Shown here: one piece after another, positions 11,128 through 22,194 of the stretch
Numbering within the stretch: the stretch's first letter is position 1
Layout: the number at the start of each line of letters is the position of its first letter
Assembly (NCBI RefSeq): GCF_963924675.1
Contig: NC_089222.1
Location: 6,640,501-6,704,500 of the forward strand
Source of the DNA: Phocoena phocoena
Taxonomy: Eukaryota; Chordata; Mammalia; Artiodactyla; Phocoenidae
Direction: 5' to 3'
Length of the DNA: 64,000 nt
Notes under the pieces: generated by a model
Database searches by the model: none
Told to the model about the DNA's origin: nothing
The model's input: the letters and a program-made list of their open reading frames with translations, nothing else
Translations under genes and position numbers: made by a program

Positions 11128-11415
11128 ATGTCACAGGCGCAGCAAGGACATCGCAAGGAGGAGTCGGATTACAGTAAGGATGGGCAGTGCAGCAGGCAGC
11201 CCGAGTGCACGCTCCAGCCGCCGGGGACCGTAGCCCTGGAAAGGCGGCCCGCGAGGCGCTCATCCCGCGGCGGAGGCGGCACGCTCGGCGCCCCTGCTCT
11301 CCACGCCGGGGACGTTTCCGCCGAATGTAGCATGAAACGGGTTGGCTCTGCGCGGCAGCCCTGGGTGCGAGCTGATGCTGAAGACGCCGCGGTGGGGTTC
11401 CGGCTGTCTGATTAA
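11128..11415 (+). other. upstream ORF, 95 codons, overlapping the main start codon
   Basis: An open frame starting at an ATG in poor context runs through the CpG island. Its TAA stop at 11413-11415 shares its last A with the ATG of the predicted main coding exon (taATG). The frame stays open further upstream to 10912. The peptide is arginine/alanine/glycine-rich, as any frame through GC-rich DNA tends to be, so it is more likely a regulatory uORF or chance than a protein gene. Confidence 0.4.
11180..11233 (+). other. upstream ORF, 17 codons, strong start context
   Basis: ATG at 11180 in aaggATGg context (A at -3, G at +4), ending at TAG 11231-11233. If the leader begins upstream of 11180, scanning ribosomes would be expected to meet this well-placed start first. 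A minimal start-stop (atgtag) follows at 11325-11330. Confidence 0.4.
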
Positions 11416-11436
11416 TGAGAAGCATAATGTATTTTG
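11415..11436 (+). CDS. ZNF385D: first coding exon, probable ZNF385D (partial)
   Basis: Seen: ATG at 11415, seven codons giving M-R-S-I-M-Y-F, and one base of a glycine codon, then the splice donor G|gtgagt at 11437. An in-frame TGA at 11409-11411 fixes this ATG as the first possible start. Its context (tta before ATG) is weak. A second in-frame ATG at 11427 has A at -3. Known: from memory, human ZNF385D begins MRNIMYFGG and its short first coding exon is followed by a very long intron. ZNF385 proteins carry U1-type C2H2 zinc fingers and are nuclear nucleic-acid-binding proteins. Inferred: this is exon 1, in phase 1, at the downstream edge of a CpG island on the + strand. No further exon is visible in the remaining 52.5 kb, which fits a giant intron 1. 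The match covers only seven to eight residues with one difference, so another gene cannot be excluded. A chance ORF ending at a donor is less likely given the promoter context. Confidence 0.62.
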
Positions 11437-11442
11437 GTGAGT
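11437..11442 (+). promoter_or_regulatory. ZNF385D: 5' splice site of exon 1
   Basis: gtgagt directly after ttttg gives a near-consensus donor. It leaves the reading frame in phase 1 (one base of a glycine codon). Confidence 0.65.
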
Positions 11443-14423
11443 GTTCACGCTGATGATGTCATGCTGAGGGTGCCCAGCTCTTCATCAGGGCAGACAAGCC
11501 CTTTCGAAAATCTCGGCAAAGCCTCGAGAATCTATTCCAGTAAACCTACCTTCAGCAGGCAACTGGAGGACCCAGCTGGTGCAGCCCTAGGAGCTTCCTT
11601 TGTGCTACGATCGGGGCTGTTTGTTAGTCGTAGAGGAGTTGAAGTTGGAAAAGGAAAGAGGCAGGGGTGAGGGTGGCTAAACTTTGCCTTGATTTGTGTT
11701 ATGAAGTTGATTTTTTTTTTTAGCTAGGTGAGGAAGGAGAAATGGTGCGGCGTGGGAAAGTCATGGGCAAACTCAATGGAATGTAAAAGTTCTGTACTAT
11801 GGATGCTGTGGAAGCTTAGTCAATATCTACGGTTCATTAAGCATTTTGGTTTTCCCCTAATTCTGAGGCAGAAAGGGAAAGAAAACATTCTTTGGTGTGC
11901 GGTGCTTGGACAGCTGAGAGCACCCTTCCACAGCATCCCAGTTTTCCATCCAGCTAGAGCATCCTGGCACAAAATGCATATTATTTTAAACCTTTAGAGG
12001 TCTCGGAGCTGTTAAATGTTTGTGCAGTGTAGTTGTGTGCCGTGGTGGAAACCTCCCTTAGGTTTTCTGCGGAGCTGCCTGCCCTTCCAGAAAACATGTT
12101 GCGGCTTAGATCTGGGCTCTTAGTGGAGCAGTGTAAGTGGGCTGGGAGCTGCACATTTGCACTTTAACGCTGCAACTTACTGATGGGGAGAAGGCAAAAC
12201 CCTTCCCTAAATGCGAAGCCAAGGATTAGACAGAATATCCTTTCCTCCTCCCTGAAGTTATGCTTTCCTTCTGTAAGTTTCATCCCGCATCATCACCTAA
12301 GGGCATCTCTCTGATATTAAAAGGTTTGTGAGAGCAGCTGAAGAGGGCTGAGGGTTCCATGATGCAAATGCTCTGGGTGATCAGTTGCCTTGCTTGGAAA
12401 TATGTAAGCTAGAGTCATTTTTCAATTAGAGAGGGATTTCGAGAAACTTGGGGCAGTATTAGTTTCTCGGTTGTTTATTGCTGTGCGTACTATTTGCTTT
12501 GTTTTGTTTGCTCGAGCCTTTGAAACATTTGCCAAAGTATGGAGAAGCTGAGTGCTTTTTAGTTGTCTTGACAGCAGTTTTGATTTCCCTTTAATTTGCG
12601 TCATGTTTGGAAAGAAGTCTTAAAAATAACTAAAATCGATTTTAAAGCAAGGCTCCTCATTTGAGGGACACATTTAAGCAGAATCCAGAGTTAACACTCT
12701 TTCCAGGGGGTAGTGATAGAGGTGGTAAGCGTGTTAATTGACAATTCATAAAATAGCAAGTGTTTATTGTGAATGTTTTTGACACACGCAAAAGCTTGTA
12801 AAGATAATATGCCTTTTGGACAAAATAACATTTCAGCATCTGTACTGGTATTTGAGAGATGGCAAGGAAGATTTTAATTTTAGCTTAAGTTTTCAACCTC
12901 TTGCAACAATGCCTAAGGTGATGGTGGTGAGGATGTAGTGTTAACCAGAGCCGTGGTGTAAAAGTACTGGTCCAGAGGCCATCCGTGCTGTACTGGATTT
13001 TCCTGTGTCTCTTGGAGAAATATTCACTGGGCTAGCTCGTATTATTAACTGCATGCTAGTCCAGCCGTTTTGTAAAGCAGGGTGATTCACAGGGCAATTA
13101 GTTTCACTGTGTAATGCAAGTTTTTAATAGCACACATTGAAATATGATGTCCTGCTTCAGATGAAACTATACTCTTTTAAAGGCAAGGCTAAAGTTGCCC
13201 TCTGTGTCATGAGCACGGTTCCGTCTTACCATAATTCCGGCGTGAGATATTGTTTTATATTCTCGGAGGAAATCGTGTGTATTTAGGAATGCTGTTTCTT
13301 TCAGGTTCTGTTATGCAGCCCCTCGCTCAAGCTGTTTGGCATCCAGAGCTCTGGGAGCCCACCTGTCTCTCATAAAATGTGTGGTCCACGATCTAGGGTC
13401 AGAATTGACAATACGAACCAGGCGTGTTAAGATTCAACAGCATTTTAATGTTGCAAATCCTTACAGTATGTATGTATGTGTGTATGTACGTAGACACATA
13501 CGTGTACTTATGTGTGTGTAGCTATTTCAGGTAATTTTTTCAAAACAGTGCTTTCACTTTGCAGTTTGGTCACCCGTGACTTTCTTCTTCATATTTGAAC
13601 TGCAGAGGGTTTATCAGGTCAGGGAGAACAGGGACAAAAGGAAAGCAGGGCTGAATTCTTGGGCTTTTCTGGTGATTTGTGGGAATGGGGTAGAGGTGTC
13701 AGAAGTCTTTATTTGTGTCCCCAGCAGGGAGTGATGGAGAGCATGGGTGATGCTCTAATACCCTGGGAATTGATATGCAAGCAGGGTATTTACTTCCCTT
13801 GTAAATAATCTAATTTGTCAGTTTTGCTCGCCTGCTCCGCCTTTCAAGTTTAACTGAAGACTCATTGCCTGGACAGACTGGCCCAGCCTCTGCTTCTCTG
13901 TAGACCCCTTTCCCCTTAGGGGCTGGACACTGTGACCCCGTCCTTTCTCAGTTGGAGTCAGCTGTGTGTGTGCAAGTTGGTGGAATAAGTAATATTTCCA
14001 GTTCTCCAGAATAACTCGTGTTTTGAGTGTGCTGTCTCAGACTCACGAGGCTAATGGACCCTTTTAATGACTTAAGCCTCACTCTTATCTCCTACTGAAA
14101 TTTTAGTGCAGTGTTTTCAATAATTGTTCATTTGCACTTACTGCACAGTAATTTAAGAGTTTGCTGTTCAGTCACCGTGGATATGTTTGTTACTTATTCT
14201 GTCGATCTCGCATCCATTACTTGGAGTTAAGAATCAGGTTCACATGGGAGAAAGAAGAGAGGAAAAATCCCAGCAAGCAACCTGATTGGGATTTACTGTA
14301 AAAGCAAGGGAAAATCATAAAGACTTGTGAAGTTACCCTCTCCACCCGCAGGAATATTTGACAGACTTAAAAATTGCATGTGCCGAGGATAAAGAACCGT
14401 TAACAATTGATCCGGAAATAGAG
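11443..14423 (+). other. start of inferred intron 1, repeat-free
   Basis: About 3 kb without a recognisable transposable element, coding exon or RNA gene. Short ORFs (up to 89 codons) lack domains and splice support. A variable tatg/tgtg stretch lies near 13467-13520. The lack of repeats next to a CpG-island promoter suggests regulatory sequence, but this is inference. Confidence 0.5.
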
Positions 14424-14541
14424 AGTTCCCTGGTGGTCCAGTGGTTAGGACTCTGTGCTTTCACTGCCGGGGGCGCGGGTTCAATCCCTGGTTGGGGAAC
14501 TAAGATCCCACATGTGGCAAAAAAAAAAAAAAAAAAAAAAA
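14424..14541 (+). mobile_element. short CHR-type tRNA-derived SINE
   Basis: Starts agttccctggtggtccagtg and contains the B-box-like gggttcaatccctgg, then ggggaactaagatcccaca, and ends in about 20 A. It is the shorter, older relative of the 190-bp SINE common here and the only clear SINE between 10.1 and 18.5 kb. Confidence 0.9.
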
Positions 14542-16274
14542 GGTAGTATTATGATCCCCGGTTTGCAAATGAGACCTAGAGATAATAAATAAGAAAATAA
14601 ATTAAAAAAAATTAATCCGCAAATAACAACAAGCAGCTGGGAGACTTCTCACTGGATGAAGGGAGCGGTCCTGGCTGGCTATGAGTACAGCAGACCTGCC
14701 CCATGCCACCTGGTTACGGTTAGGTCAGGGGACAGTGCTGGCATGAAGGGCAGGTACATCCCAGCAGAAGGCTGTAACCATGTACTGTCTCCAGTATGTC
14801 TGAATCATCTTCCCCTTCCATCTGGCTGCACACATTTCTCCACTGCTGGAGTGATGAATGGCTGCCCGTGGTCCTGCCAACCTCACAAATTGTCCACAGT
14901 TTGCCAGAGAGGTGTCATGTCACAGCCCTTTGCCATCAGGAGAGAAAATGGGAGCCTGATGGCACTGAGGAAATTCGACGTGCCCGAAAATCAACCAGAT
15001 GGAGATTCTGGGGTACTTACAGCCAAGCAGGGGCGAGGGCTTGCTCCCTGAGAATCCTGCTGCAAAAAGAAAGGATGCATCTTAAACAAATGAGTAGAAC
15101 TTGAGACAAACATTAGAGCTCCCTCTCAATGCTACTATTCATGGCATATTCATTAAACCTGGAGAAAAGGGCGAGCAAAATTTAGAAAGTACGAATGAGC
15201 CGTTCAAGTGCAGCGTGGTGCTAATTGTGAATCAGCTGTCTTCCTTAAAATGCCTTTAGAAAAACCTGAAAAAGACTTAGCGCTGTGCCTATCATAACAA
15301 GAAATACTTGATGGAGGAAGCTTTTAATACAACAGTTAGAAAAAAAATCTCGTAGGAAAATTCTAGACCAGCAGCCTATTCCCCTGCCTATAATAGACAC
15401 GTTTATACATTGTCATAGGAAGGACTTTGTTTTTCCGCTGGGATGTTTAGAACATTCTCCAGTGAGCGTTTACACTTTTGGTTGTGTTAGAAAAGCAGTT
15501 AGGCGGCAAGGCTACAAGGAAGGAAATGAGCAGAAAACAGCAGGCAGCAGAGAAAAACATTCCTCTTTGTGTGTGTGTTTTCAGTGGAAACATGTAACTC
15601 ATCCTAATTAGTTGGTACTAGGTGATCTGTTATGGGGAATTAGGTCCACTTGAGTCCCTCAGGCACTCTGGACGTGTTTCTATTTCCCCGAGGTTACCAG
15701 CGGGAGAGAATAATTCAGGAAGGAATTTGTTAGTCCAGGTTACCCTTTTTGAAGTTTGAAGTCATTACCATTGTGTGTTATTACAAATGAATCTAAATGA
15801 CATGCAATCAATTACTACATAACAGGGATGGCGGATGTGACAGGTGAATGTTGTCAGAAAGCATCAGATGCAGGAAACTGAAATCTAAGAGAACCCTCTC
15901 AAGACATTCCTCTTTCAGATTCATAGGAAGTTCTCATTTTCGGGAACCAAATTCCAAGGATGATCAAAATGTCAGTAACACGGATTCTTTAATTAGGACC
16001 CTTAAATTTTGAGCTAAGTTTTTCTTCTTTTTTAAAGGGCCTTCTTAGTTGCTGTAATTACATGGAAACGAGATGAGTTTATTTAAGGGACAAGTTCCAA
16101 AATTCATGAGATAATGACGACTTGCAAAGTTACCCTTTTGTGGGTGGCATAATTGTTCCAAAAAACAAGTGAAAAATTTAAATTAGTGTTTTCTGACTTC
16201 CACTGCAGAATATTTGGTCACAGCTGCTTTTGACTGAAATCTCCCTTGATAAGACCAGGTGTGTTGGCTAGCAT

Positions 16275-16327
16275 ATATATGTGTGCGTGTGCGTGTGTGT
16301 GAGCGTGTGCGTGTGTGTGTGCGAGTG
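16275..16327. repeat. (TG)n microsatellite, interrupted
   Basis: Alternating tg with gcg and gag interruptions, about 50 bp, preceded by a short tatata run. Alternating purine-pyrimidine DNA with Z-DNA potential. Confidence 0.85.
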
Positions 16328-17080
16328 TAACACTGGATCCTAAAATAGTGCCTTGTTATATAAATACCCAAATTTTATTTCTCATTCACATCTTTTGTAT
16401 ATTTGTAAATCTTTTCACATCATTTGAAAGGTAAAACTTTAAGTATTGATTTAATAAGATGGATATGAAACTGTATTTTGAGCACAGCTGGTTTTCAAGT
16501 TTATCAACCATTCTGTACCTTAGAGGTTTTTAAAGTCAAGTCATGAGGATAATTTTCAAGGCTTTTCCTGCTTAAGAAAGAGGGATGCTTGTATAAGCAG
16601 AAAACTATTTCGACTTTGACCTTGAGAAAGAGCTGTTTCCATCCGTATTACACTATGAAAAGCATGTCAAAAAACAACAAAGGTCATAGTCACTGCCCTC
16701 TCCGTCTCTCTTTAAAGAAGTCATTATATATCATTTCCCACAAAGATTAGTTTTGCAACAGAATTTCACACATGATTGGTGGCATTAAGAGAAAATACAG
16801 CATAAGAGGTGGCTAGAAATATCAAAGCTTAAAGTGGCTGAGATCACGCTTGAACCAAATTGCTAGGGTTGAAAATAGGAAGACGCTTTGCTCTGTTGTC
16901 CCGTTAAAATCGTTATAAAGCAGCTGGAAGTCAGCCTTCTTTGAATGTGAGCTCCAGGTTTGCACAGCCTTTAAAATTGAAGGCATTTCCGTGAATCCCT
17001 CTGGATTCTGACAACTGAAATGCATATGAACTCGTATCATAGCACTGGATGGGATGAACTGAACCCCTTCTTCTTCTTTA

Positions 17081-17105
17081 TGTTTTTTTTTTTTTTTTTT
17101 TTTTT
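17081..17105. repeat. T homopolymer, about 25 bp
   Basis: Uninterrupted T-run with no recognisable SINE or L1 body on either side. It may be the tail of an eroded element. Confidence 0.7.
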
Positions 17106-17792
17106 CTGCCCACTTGCAGTAATCACTTTTCTGTAAGTAGGGAGGAGGGAGACAAGTTTCCTGGGCTAAGGTCAGACGGGAAATGGGCAGCAGCAGCATT
17201 TGGTGCTCTGAGCAATGCTGTTTGCCCCAAAGTACAGCGGTGCCTGGTGGGAGTTGGGGACTGGGGGGCAGGGATGGGGCTGGGGGCTGAGAATTCTTTC
17301 AATGCATGAGCGTTGTTTAATCTCAGGTGTCCTCAGCACCCCGCTCAGCTCAGTGCCAGGCACGTAGGCACTTACAAATAGGTGTTGAAACTGCAAGATG
17401 AAATGGGTGTTGGCGATCAGAGAGGAAGGGAATCCAGTTCCTCAGCGGATCCAGAATGCTGACGTTCCCTGGTGAATGTGAGTTGACAAGAGGAACACAC
17501 CTCTTTGCTCCTGGAACAGTAGCTGCTTCTTTTTGTTTGTTTTCCAAGTGTCGAAGTCAGGACGCGCCCTTAGATATTTAAATAAGTGTAAGAAATTCCA
17601 CAACCTTTTTTTCTGTTTCACTTAACTTCTTGTTTCATAGGACTCTGCAGTGTAAAAGGAGAGGGACAAAGCTATGGAATATTAAGACTAATGGTCAAAA
17701 ACGTCGGAAGAACACGTAAAATCGTAAGATGGTAGAATTGCACTTGGTTTCAGTCCACCTGGTCACAACGTCAGTTCTCAGCTGTGCTTGGC

Positions 17793-17852
17793 TTCTGTGT
17801 CTTTATCCCAGATGTTGGCATTTTCTGTGTCTTCACTCCAGATGTTGGCTTT
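17793..17852. repeat. imperfect tandem duplication, 30 bp x 2
   Basis: Two adjacent 30-bp units each contain ttctgtgtct, then ccagatgttggc. They differ at a few positions (ttatc/tcact). Confidence 0.7.
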
Positions 17853-18159
17853 CTCTGGCCATGAGGCTGGGATAGGCAGGAACCACATTATGTGCAAGTA
17901 GCCGGACATGCTCGGCACGGCCACCAATTTCAAAAATTGCCGTTTGTTAAGGCTGAGCAAAACTGCTGTTTGCAAGGCTTTTGTAAACTTGTTCTTCACA
18001 CGTACCTTTTTCATATCAATGCATTTTGCTGATGAAGGAAAGCACTTGCGGCAGATTGCTCTGAGGATAAAAACGCAGTAATGAATGTAAACGTACTTTA
18101 ATAAACATGATCCTTGTAGAGCAATTTGTATTTTTTAAAATGCATCTGCATTTTTTTTT

Positions 18160-18340
18160 TTAATTCTCAAAATGACCCATTGTAGGAGGTAGACAAAATA
18201 TAATTATTCCTCTTTTTAGATGAGGAATCTGAGCCTCAGATGGCTGAAACAACTTTCTCAAGGTCACACATCTAGTAAAAGTTAAGGCCAAGACTCCAAC
18301 TCAGTGCTTTGAGGCTGATTTCAGTGCCCTTTACTCTTTA
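18160..18340 (-). repeat. MIR SINE
   Basis: Antisense MIR landmarks: 'tttagatgaggaatctgagc' and 'ctcaaggtcacacatctagt', with a diverged remainder. Confidence 0.75.
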
Positions 18341-18590
18341 TAGCAGAGCGTAGGGAGATATTTTTTATGAAAGGAAGATTCTTTGTAATAATAATGCTAG
18401 AAAGAATATTCTAGCTGATAGCTAAAGAAATAAATAGAAATGGTTGAGGTCTAAGATGGATGTGTGTTTTGACTTTGTGGAATCACAATTGATAACAGAA
18501 GTCTGAATCTAATCCATACTTTTATTATTCTGCCTTATTTTTTCACATCCAATAATAATCAGAAAAAATCTAATTAAAACGCATGAATTG

Positions 18591-18787
18591 GGCTTCCCTG
18601 GTGGCGCAGTGGTTGAGAGTCCGCCTGCCGATGCAGGAGACGCGGGTTCGTGCCCCGGCCCGGGAAGATCCCACGTGCCGCGGAGCGGCTGGGCCCGTGA
18701 GCCATGGCCGCTGAGCCTGCGCGTCCGGAGCCTGTGCTCCGCAACGGGAGAGGCCACAAGAACAGCGAGAGGCCCGCGAACCCAAAA
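18591..18787 (+). mobile_element. CHR-type SINE, full-length body
   Basis: Begins ggcttccctggtggcgcagt with a Pol III A box (tggcgcagtgg), a B box (gggttcgtgcc) and the CHR tail block ending cacaagaacagcgagaggcc. Open frames across it are translations of the SINE, not genes. The tail is atypical and short, and no target duplication is obvious. Confidence 0.92.
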
Positions 18788-18789
18788 GT

Positions 18790-19290
18790 TTTTCCAAAGC
18801 ATCGTTAGGTATTAAGGCTTGTATTAATTATGTGTTACATATACCTGCTGTTTCACTATTTAACTCAATGCTTGTAAAAATAATGCAAGTCATTTGTACT
18901 ACAGACTTTGATATTTACAACATTATCTCCAGTATTTGTTCAAGAAGGGAGTCCCAGCCTGGTCTTTGTTTCATGACCCATAAAGAAGTAAAAACAACCT
19001 AGTTAGACTCTCAGCCGTTCCACTTATTAGCTCTGTATTCTTGGGCAAGTCACCTCACATTTTGATATCCAGGTTTTTCTGTGAAAGGAGAATAATGATA
19101 ATGTGTTTTCCACAGTTCTCTTTTGAGGACTAAACTATACAAGGCTTATAACACTGCCAAGCCCCAGGAAGTTCATGGTGAGCCATCCGTAAAATTTGAT
19201 CCTTTCTTGATTTTTCCCTCTATATCCAACCCAGTATACAAATGTGTAAAAAATTTTTAAAGTGATGATATCTTTTGGGGTCAAACCAGA
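18790..19290. repeat. unassigned sequence with a MIR (+) at about 19015-19110
   Basis: MIR-like core 'cttgggcaagtcacctcaca' followed by a diverged ctgtgaaaggagaataatg segment. The remainder is unassigned. Confidence 0.55.
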
Positions 19291-19745
19291 AAACAGGAAC
19301 CATGTCAGCTAATTCACAAAGAAGGACTTTAATGCAGGTCATTAGTTATGTGGGTGATGGAGGAGCTGAGATGCCCCATGAGGGGTGCAGAGGCAACCCA
19401 GAGATTAGCAATAGCAAGAAACTGGTAGTGTAAGATGGAGAGAGACGAGATGTGGTCCTGGAGGCCAGGACCCAGGGCCTCCTGGTAGGATCTGGAATCA
19501 CGGCGGGCCTAAGACACTAAGGATGGAAGGATTCAGCCTCAGGCACAGAGGGAGATGGAGAAATACCCTGCCTTCTCCCTTGCGCCCACCCTCCAGTGCA
19601 TAGCCTCTGCCTCTCATTGGTGGAATCCAGCCAGAGGGCACCAACAAGGCAGCCTGGGCAGTGCATCCTGCACATGTCAGCACCTGGGCAGTCCAAAGTT
19701 TGAGAGACAGCTCTCAGGACAAACTGGCCACAGACCCGCAGGGAG
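19291..19745. repeat. probable old interspersed repeat, class unknown
   Basis: Sequence such as 'caaagaaggactttaatgca' and 'gcctctcattggtggaatcc' resembles a dispersed mammalian repeat that I cannot name. A partly similar stretch occurs near 57850-58240. ORFs here are short and in conflict. Confidence 0.35.
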
Positions 19746-19804
19746 ATCTTACAACTGATATAAGTAGCGCTTTATTATTATTAGTTTTTTATTTATTTAC
19801 TGTT

Positions 19805-19998
19805 TGCAGTACGTGGGCCTCTCACTGTTGTGGCCTCTCCCGTTGCGGAGCACAGGCTCCGGACGCGCAGGCTCAGCGGCCATGGCTCACGGGCCCAGCC
19901 GCTCCGCGGCAATGTGGGACCTTCCCGGACCGGGGCACAAACCCGTGTCCCCTGCATCGGCAGGCCGACTCCCAACCACTGCGCCACCAGGGAAGCCC
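19805..19998 (-). mobile_element. CHR-type SINE with target duplication
   Basis: Antisense copy: agtacgtgggcctctcac to ccaccagggaagccc. A near-perfect target duplication flanks it: taagtagcgcttta at 19761-19774 and taagtagcacttta at 19999-20012. The T/A-rich tail lies at 19775-19804. Confidence 0.93.
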
Positions 19999-20012
19999 TA
20001 AGTAGCACTTTA

Positions 20013-21139
20013 AATATCTCAGTTATCAGTGAGAGGTTTTCTTGGGGGAGATGCAGGTAGGAGGGAAAGAAATATAGGTGAAGAGCTTTCAGCAACTCCT
20101 CACCAATCCTCCCCGGTCAAGTTCCCACTTTGTCACTTTCTGGTAGTGTGACATTGGACACATTAGTGAATCTGTGTCAATTTTTCCCTTTATACGATGG
20201 GTTAAAGGGTCTCTCTGACAGAGAGATTCAATCAGAGGTTGAAACAAACTTCATAATCTGCAAAGCACCATAGGAATTGGCCTTGGCATGAGGATGTGAA
20301 AACCAAGTGCGTTAGAAAGAAAAGAGCAGATTTTGAAAACATGACAATTTGGAAATATATGTCCAGCGATGCAGCTTAGCATCCCTGTGGAGGTATCCGA
20401 GTGCACTGAGAAAGGGGGCATTTGGTTACCTCCTCAAATAGCCCCTGGTACTTTGGGATTAGATGTACCGCCCAGGCCACTTCTAATCTTTTATTTGTCA
20501 TTATTCTATAACGAAGGGAAATGGCAGAAGCAGAGGCAGAATAGAGAAATGATCAGGGCAGGAAACCTCCATAAAGATTCCATGCCCCATATTCCTTCCT
20601 GCCCAAGACTCTAATGGGGACAGACACATTGAAAGCTGAGGGAGTTTATTATTAGTTGCTTGGGAAGGAAAGAGGGATTTGGTATCGATTTTTATCTATC
20701 CTTCTGTGTGTTGCTCGACTTTTAAACACTGATTTCTTTGTCTGACTGGCTGTGCTATTAAAAAAAAAAACTTTCTGCCCTTCCTATATGGAATTATTAG
20801 CATCTCTCTCAAAGCCTGCTTCTAAAGCTCTGCGACAGTTTATAACTTATGGTGCCCTTGTTGTGAGGCAACGCGGAGGTTACTGACAGGGAGTGATGCC
20901 CTTGTGATGCTCAATCCGGAAGCCACGTGATCACTGCCATGTGTTTCCATTAGCTGCCCCAGGAATGGCGGGCTGTAACTTACAGTTTTATGGGGATACT
21001 CAGGAGCCGTGTCCTAAGGAAGCTCTATCAGTTAAATGCACCATTTAACTGAGAATTTTTCTTTTTCCTTAAAAAAAAACAGAGTTGTGTAAGATCCTGA
21101 ATACTAACCTTCTGGTAAATTAGTTTGTTTTGGGAACGT
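20013..21139. other. unassigned intronic sequence
   Basis: No repeat or gene recognised. An 81-codon ORF at 20369-20614 has no domain or splice context. Confidence 0.45.
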
Positions 21140-21783
21140 TTATTTTTTTAAATATCTTTATTGGAGTATAATTACTTTACAGTGGTGTGTTAGTTTCTGC
21201 TTTATAACAAAGTGAATCAGCTCTACATATACATATATCCCCATATCTCCTCCCTTTTGTGTTTCCCTCCCACCCTCCCTATCCCTCCCCTCTAGGTGGA
21301 CACAAAGCACCGAGCTGATCTCCCTATGCTATGTGGCTGCTTCCCACTAGCTATCTGTTTTACATATTGTAGTGTATATATGTCCATGCCAATCTATCAC
21401 TTCCTCCTACCTTATTACCCTTCCGCTCCCCGTGTCCTCAAGTCCATTCTCTACGTCTGTGTCTTTATTCCTGTCCTGTGGCTAGGTTCTTCATAACCAT
21501 TTTTTTCCCTTATTTTTAGATTCCATATATATGTGTTAGCACACTGTATTTGTTTTTCTCTTTCTGACTTACTTCGTTCTGTATGACAGACTCTAGGTCC
21601 ATCCACCTCACTACAAATAACTCAATTTCATTTCTTTTTATGGCTGAGTAATATTCCATTGTATATATGTGCCACATCTTTTTATCCATTCATCTGTCGA
21701 TGGACACTTAGGTTGCTTCTGTGTCCTGTATTATAAATAGAGCTACAATGAACATTGTGGTACATGACTCTTTTTGTGTGTGT

Positions 21784-21975
21784 GTGGTACGTGGGCCTCT
21801 CACTGTTGTGGCCTCTCCCGTTGTGGAGCACAGGCTCTGGACACGCAGGCTCAGCGGCCATGGCTCATGGGCCCAGCTGCTCCGCGGCATGTGGAATCTT
21901 CCTGGACCGGGGCACGAGCCCATGTCCCCTGCATCGGCAGGTGGACTCTCAACCACTGCGCCACCAGGGAAGCCC
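21784..21975 (-). mobile_element. CHR-type SINE nested in L1
   Basis: Antisense SINE flanked by the perfect duplication acatgactcttttt at 21762-21775 and 21977-21990. The L1 sequence continues on both sides, so this insertion is younger than the L1. Confidence 0.93.
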
Positions 21976-22194
21976 CACATGACTCTTTTTGAATTACGGT
22001 TTTCTCAGGGTGTATGCCCGGTAGTGGGATTGCTGAGTTGTATGGAAGTTCTGTTTTTAGTTTTTTAAGGAACCTCCATACTGTTCTCCATAGTGGCTGT
22101 ATCAATTTACATTCCCACCAACAGTGCAAGAGGGCTCCCTTTTCTCCACACCCTCTCCAGCATTTATTGTGTGTAGATTTTTTTTTTTTTTTTT

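Larger units (their letters stand above)
10770..11440 (+). promoter_or_regulatory. ZNF385D: CpG island promoter and 5' leader
   Basis: About 670 bp that are GC-rich and full of CpG, unlike the AT-rich surroundings. This is the usual signature of an unmethylated housekeeping or developmental promoter. Sp1-type GC boxes are at 10789-10799 and 10815-10825. A TATA-like gataaaag is at 10824-10831, and the ACGT-core palindrome tgacacgtca at 10841-10850. The island runs directly into a short coding exon with a splice donor at 11437, so promoter and first exon are oriented on the + strand. If the TATA-like box is used, transcription would start near 10855, giving a leader of about 560 nt. The gene name depends on the exon match and is inferred. 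Confidence 0.75.
14546..18159 (+). other. inferred intron 1, repeat-poor
   Basis: Contains a gt-rich microsatellite (16275-16327), a T-run (17081-17105) and a 30-bp duplicated unit (17793-17852), but no clear transposon. A 131-codon ORF at 14656-15051 has no recognisable domain and overlaps another frame, so I do not call it a gene. Confidence 0.5.

Noticed and set aside
10770..11177. 135-codon ORF and antisense ORFs (96 and 151 codons) through the CpG island
   Set aside because: GC-rich DNA lacks stop codons, so long frames appear on both strands. The frames conflict and the peptides are low-complexity.
14656..15051. 131-codon ORF in the inferred intron
   Set aside because: No domain, no splice context, and overlapped by another ORF in a different frame.
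18591..18787. Possible tRNA gene from A and B boxes
   Set aside because: The boxes belong to the SINE's tRNA-derived head. The acceptor and anticodon stems of a functional tRNA are not preserved.
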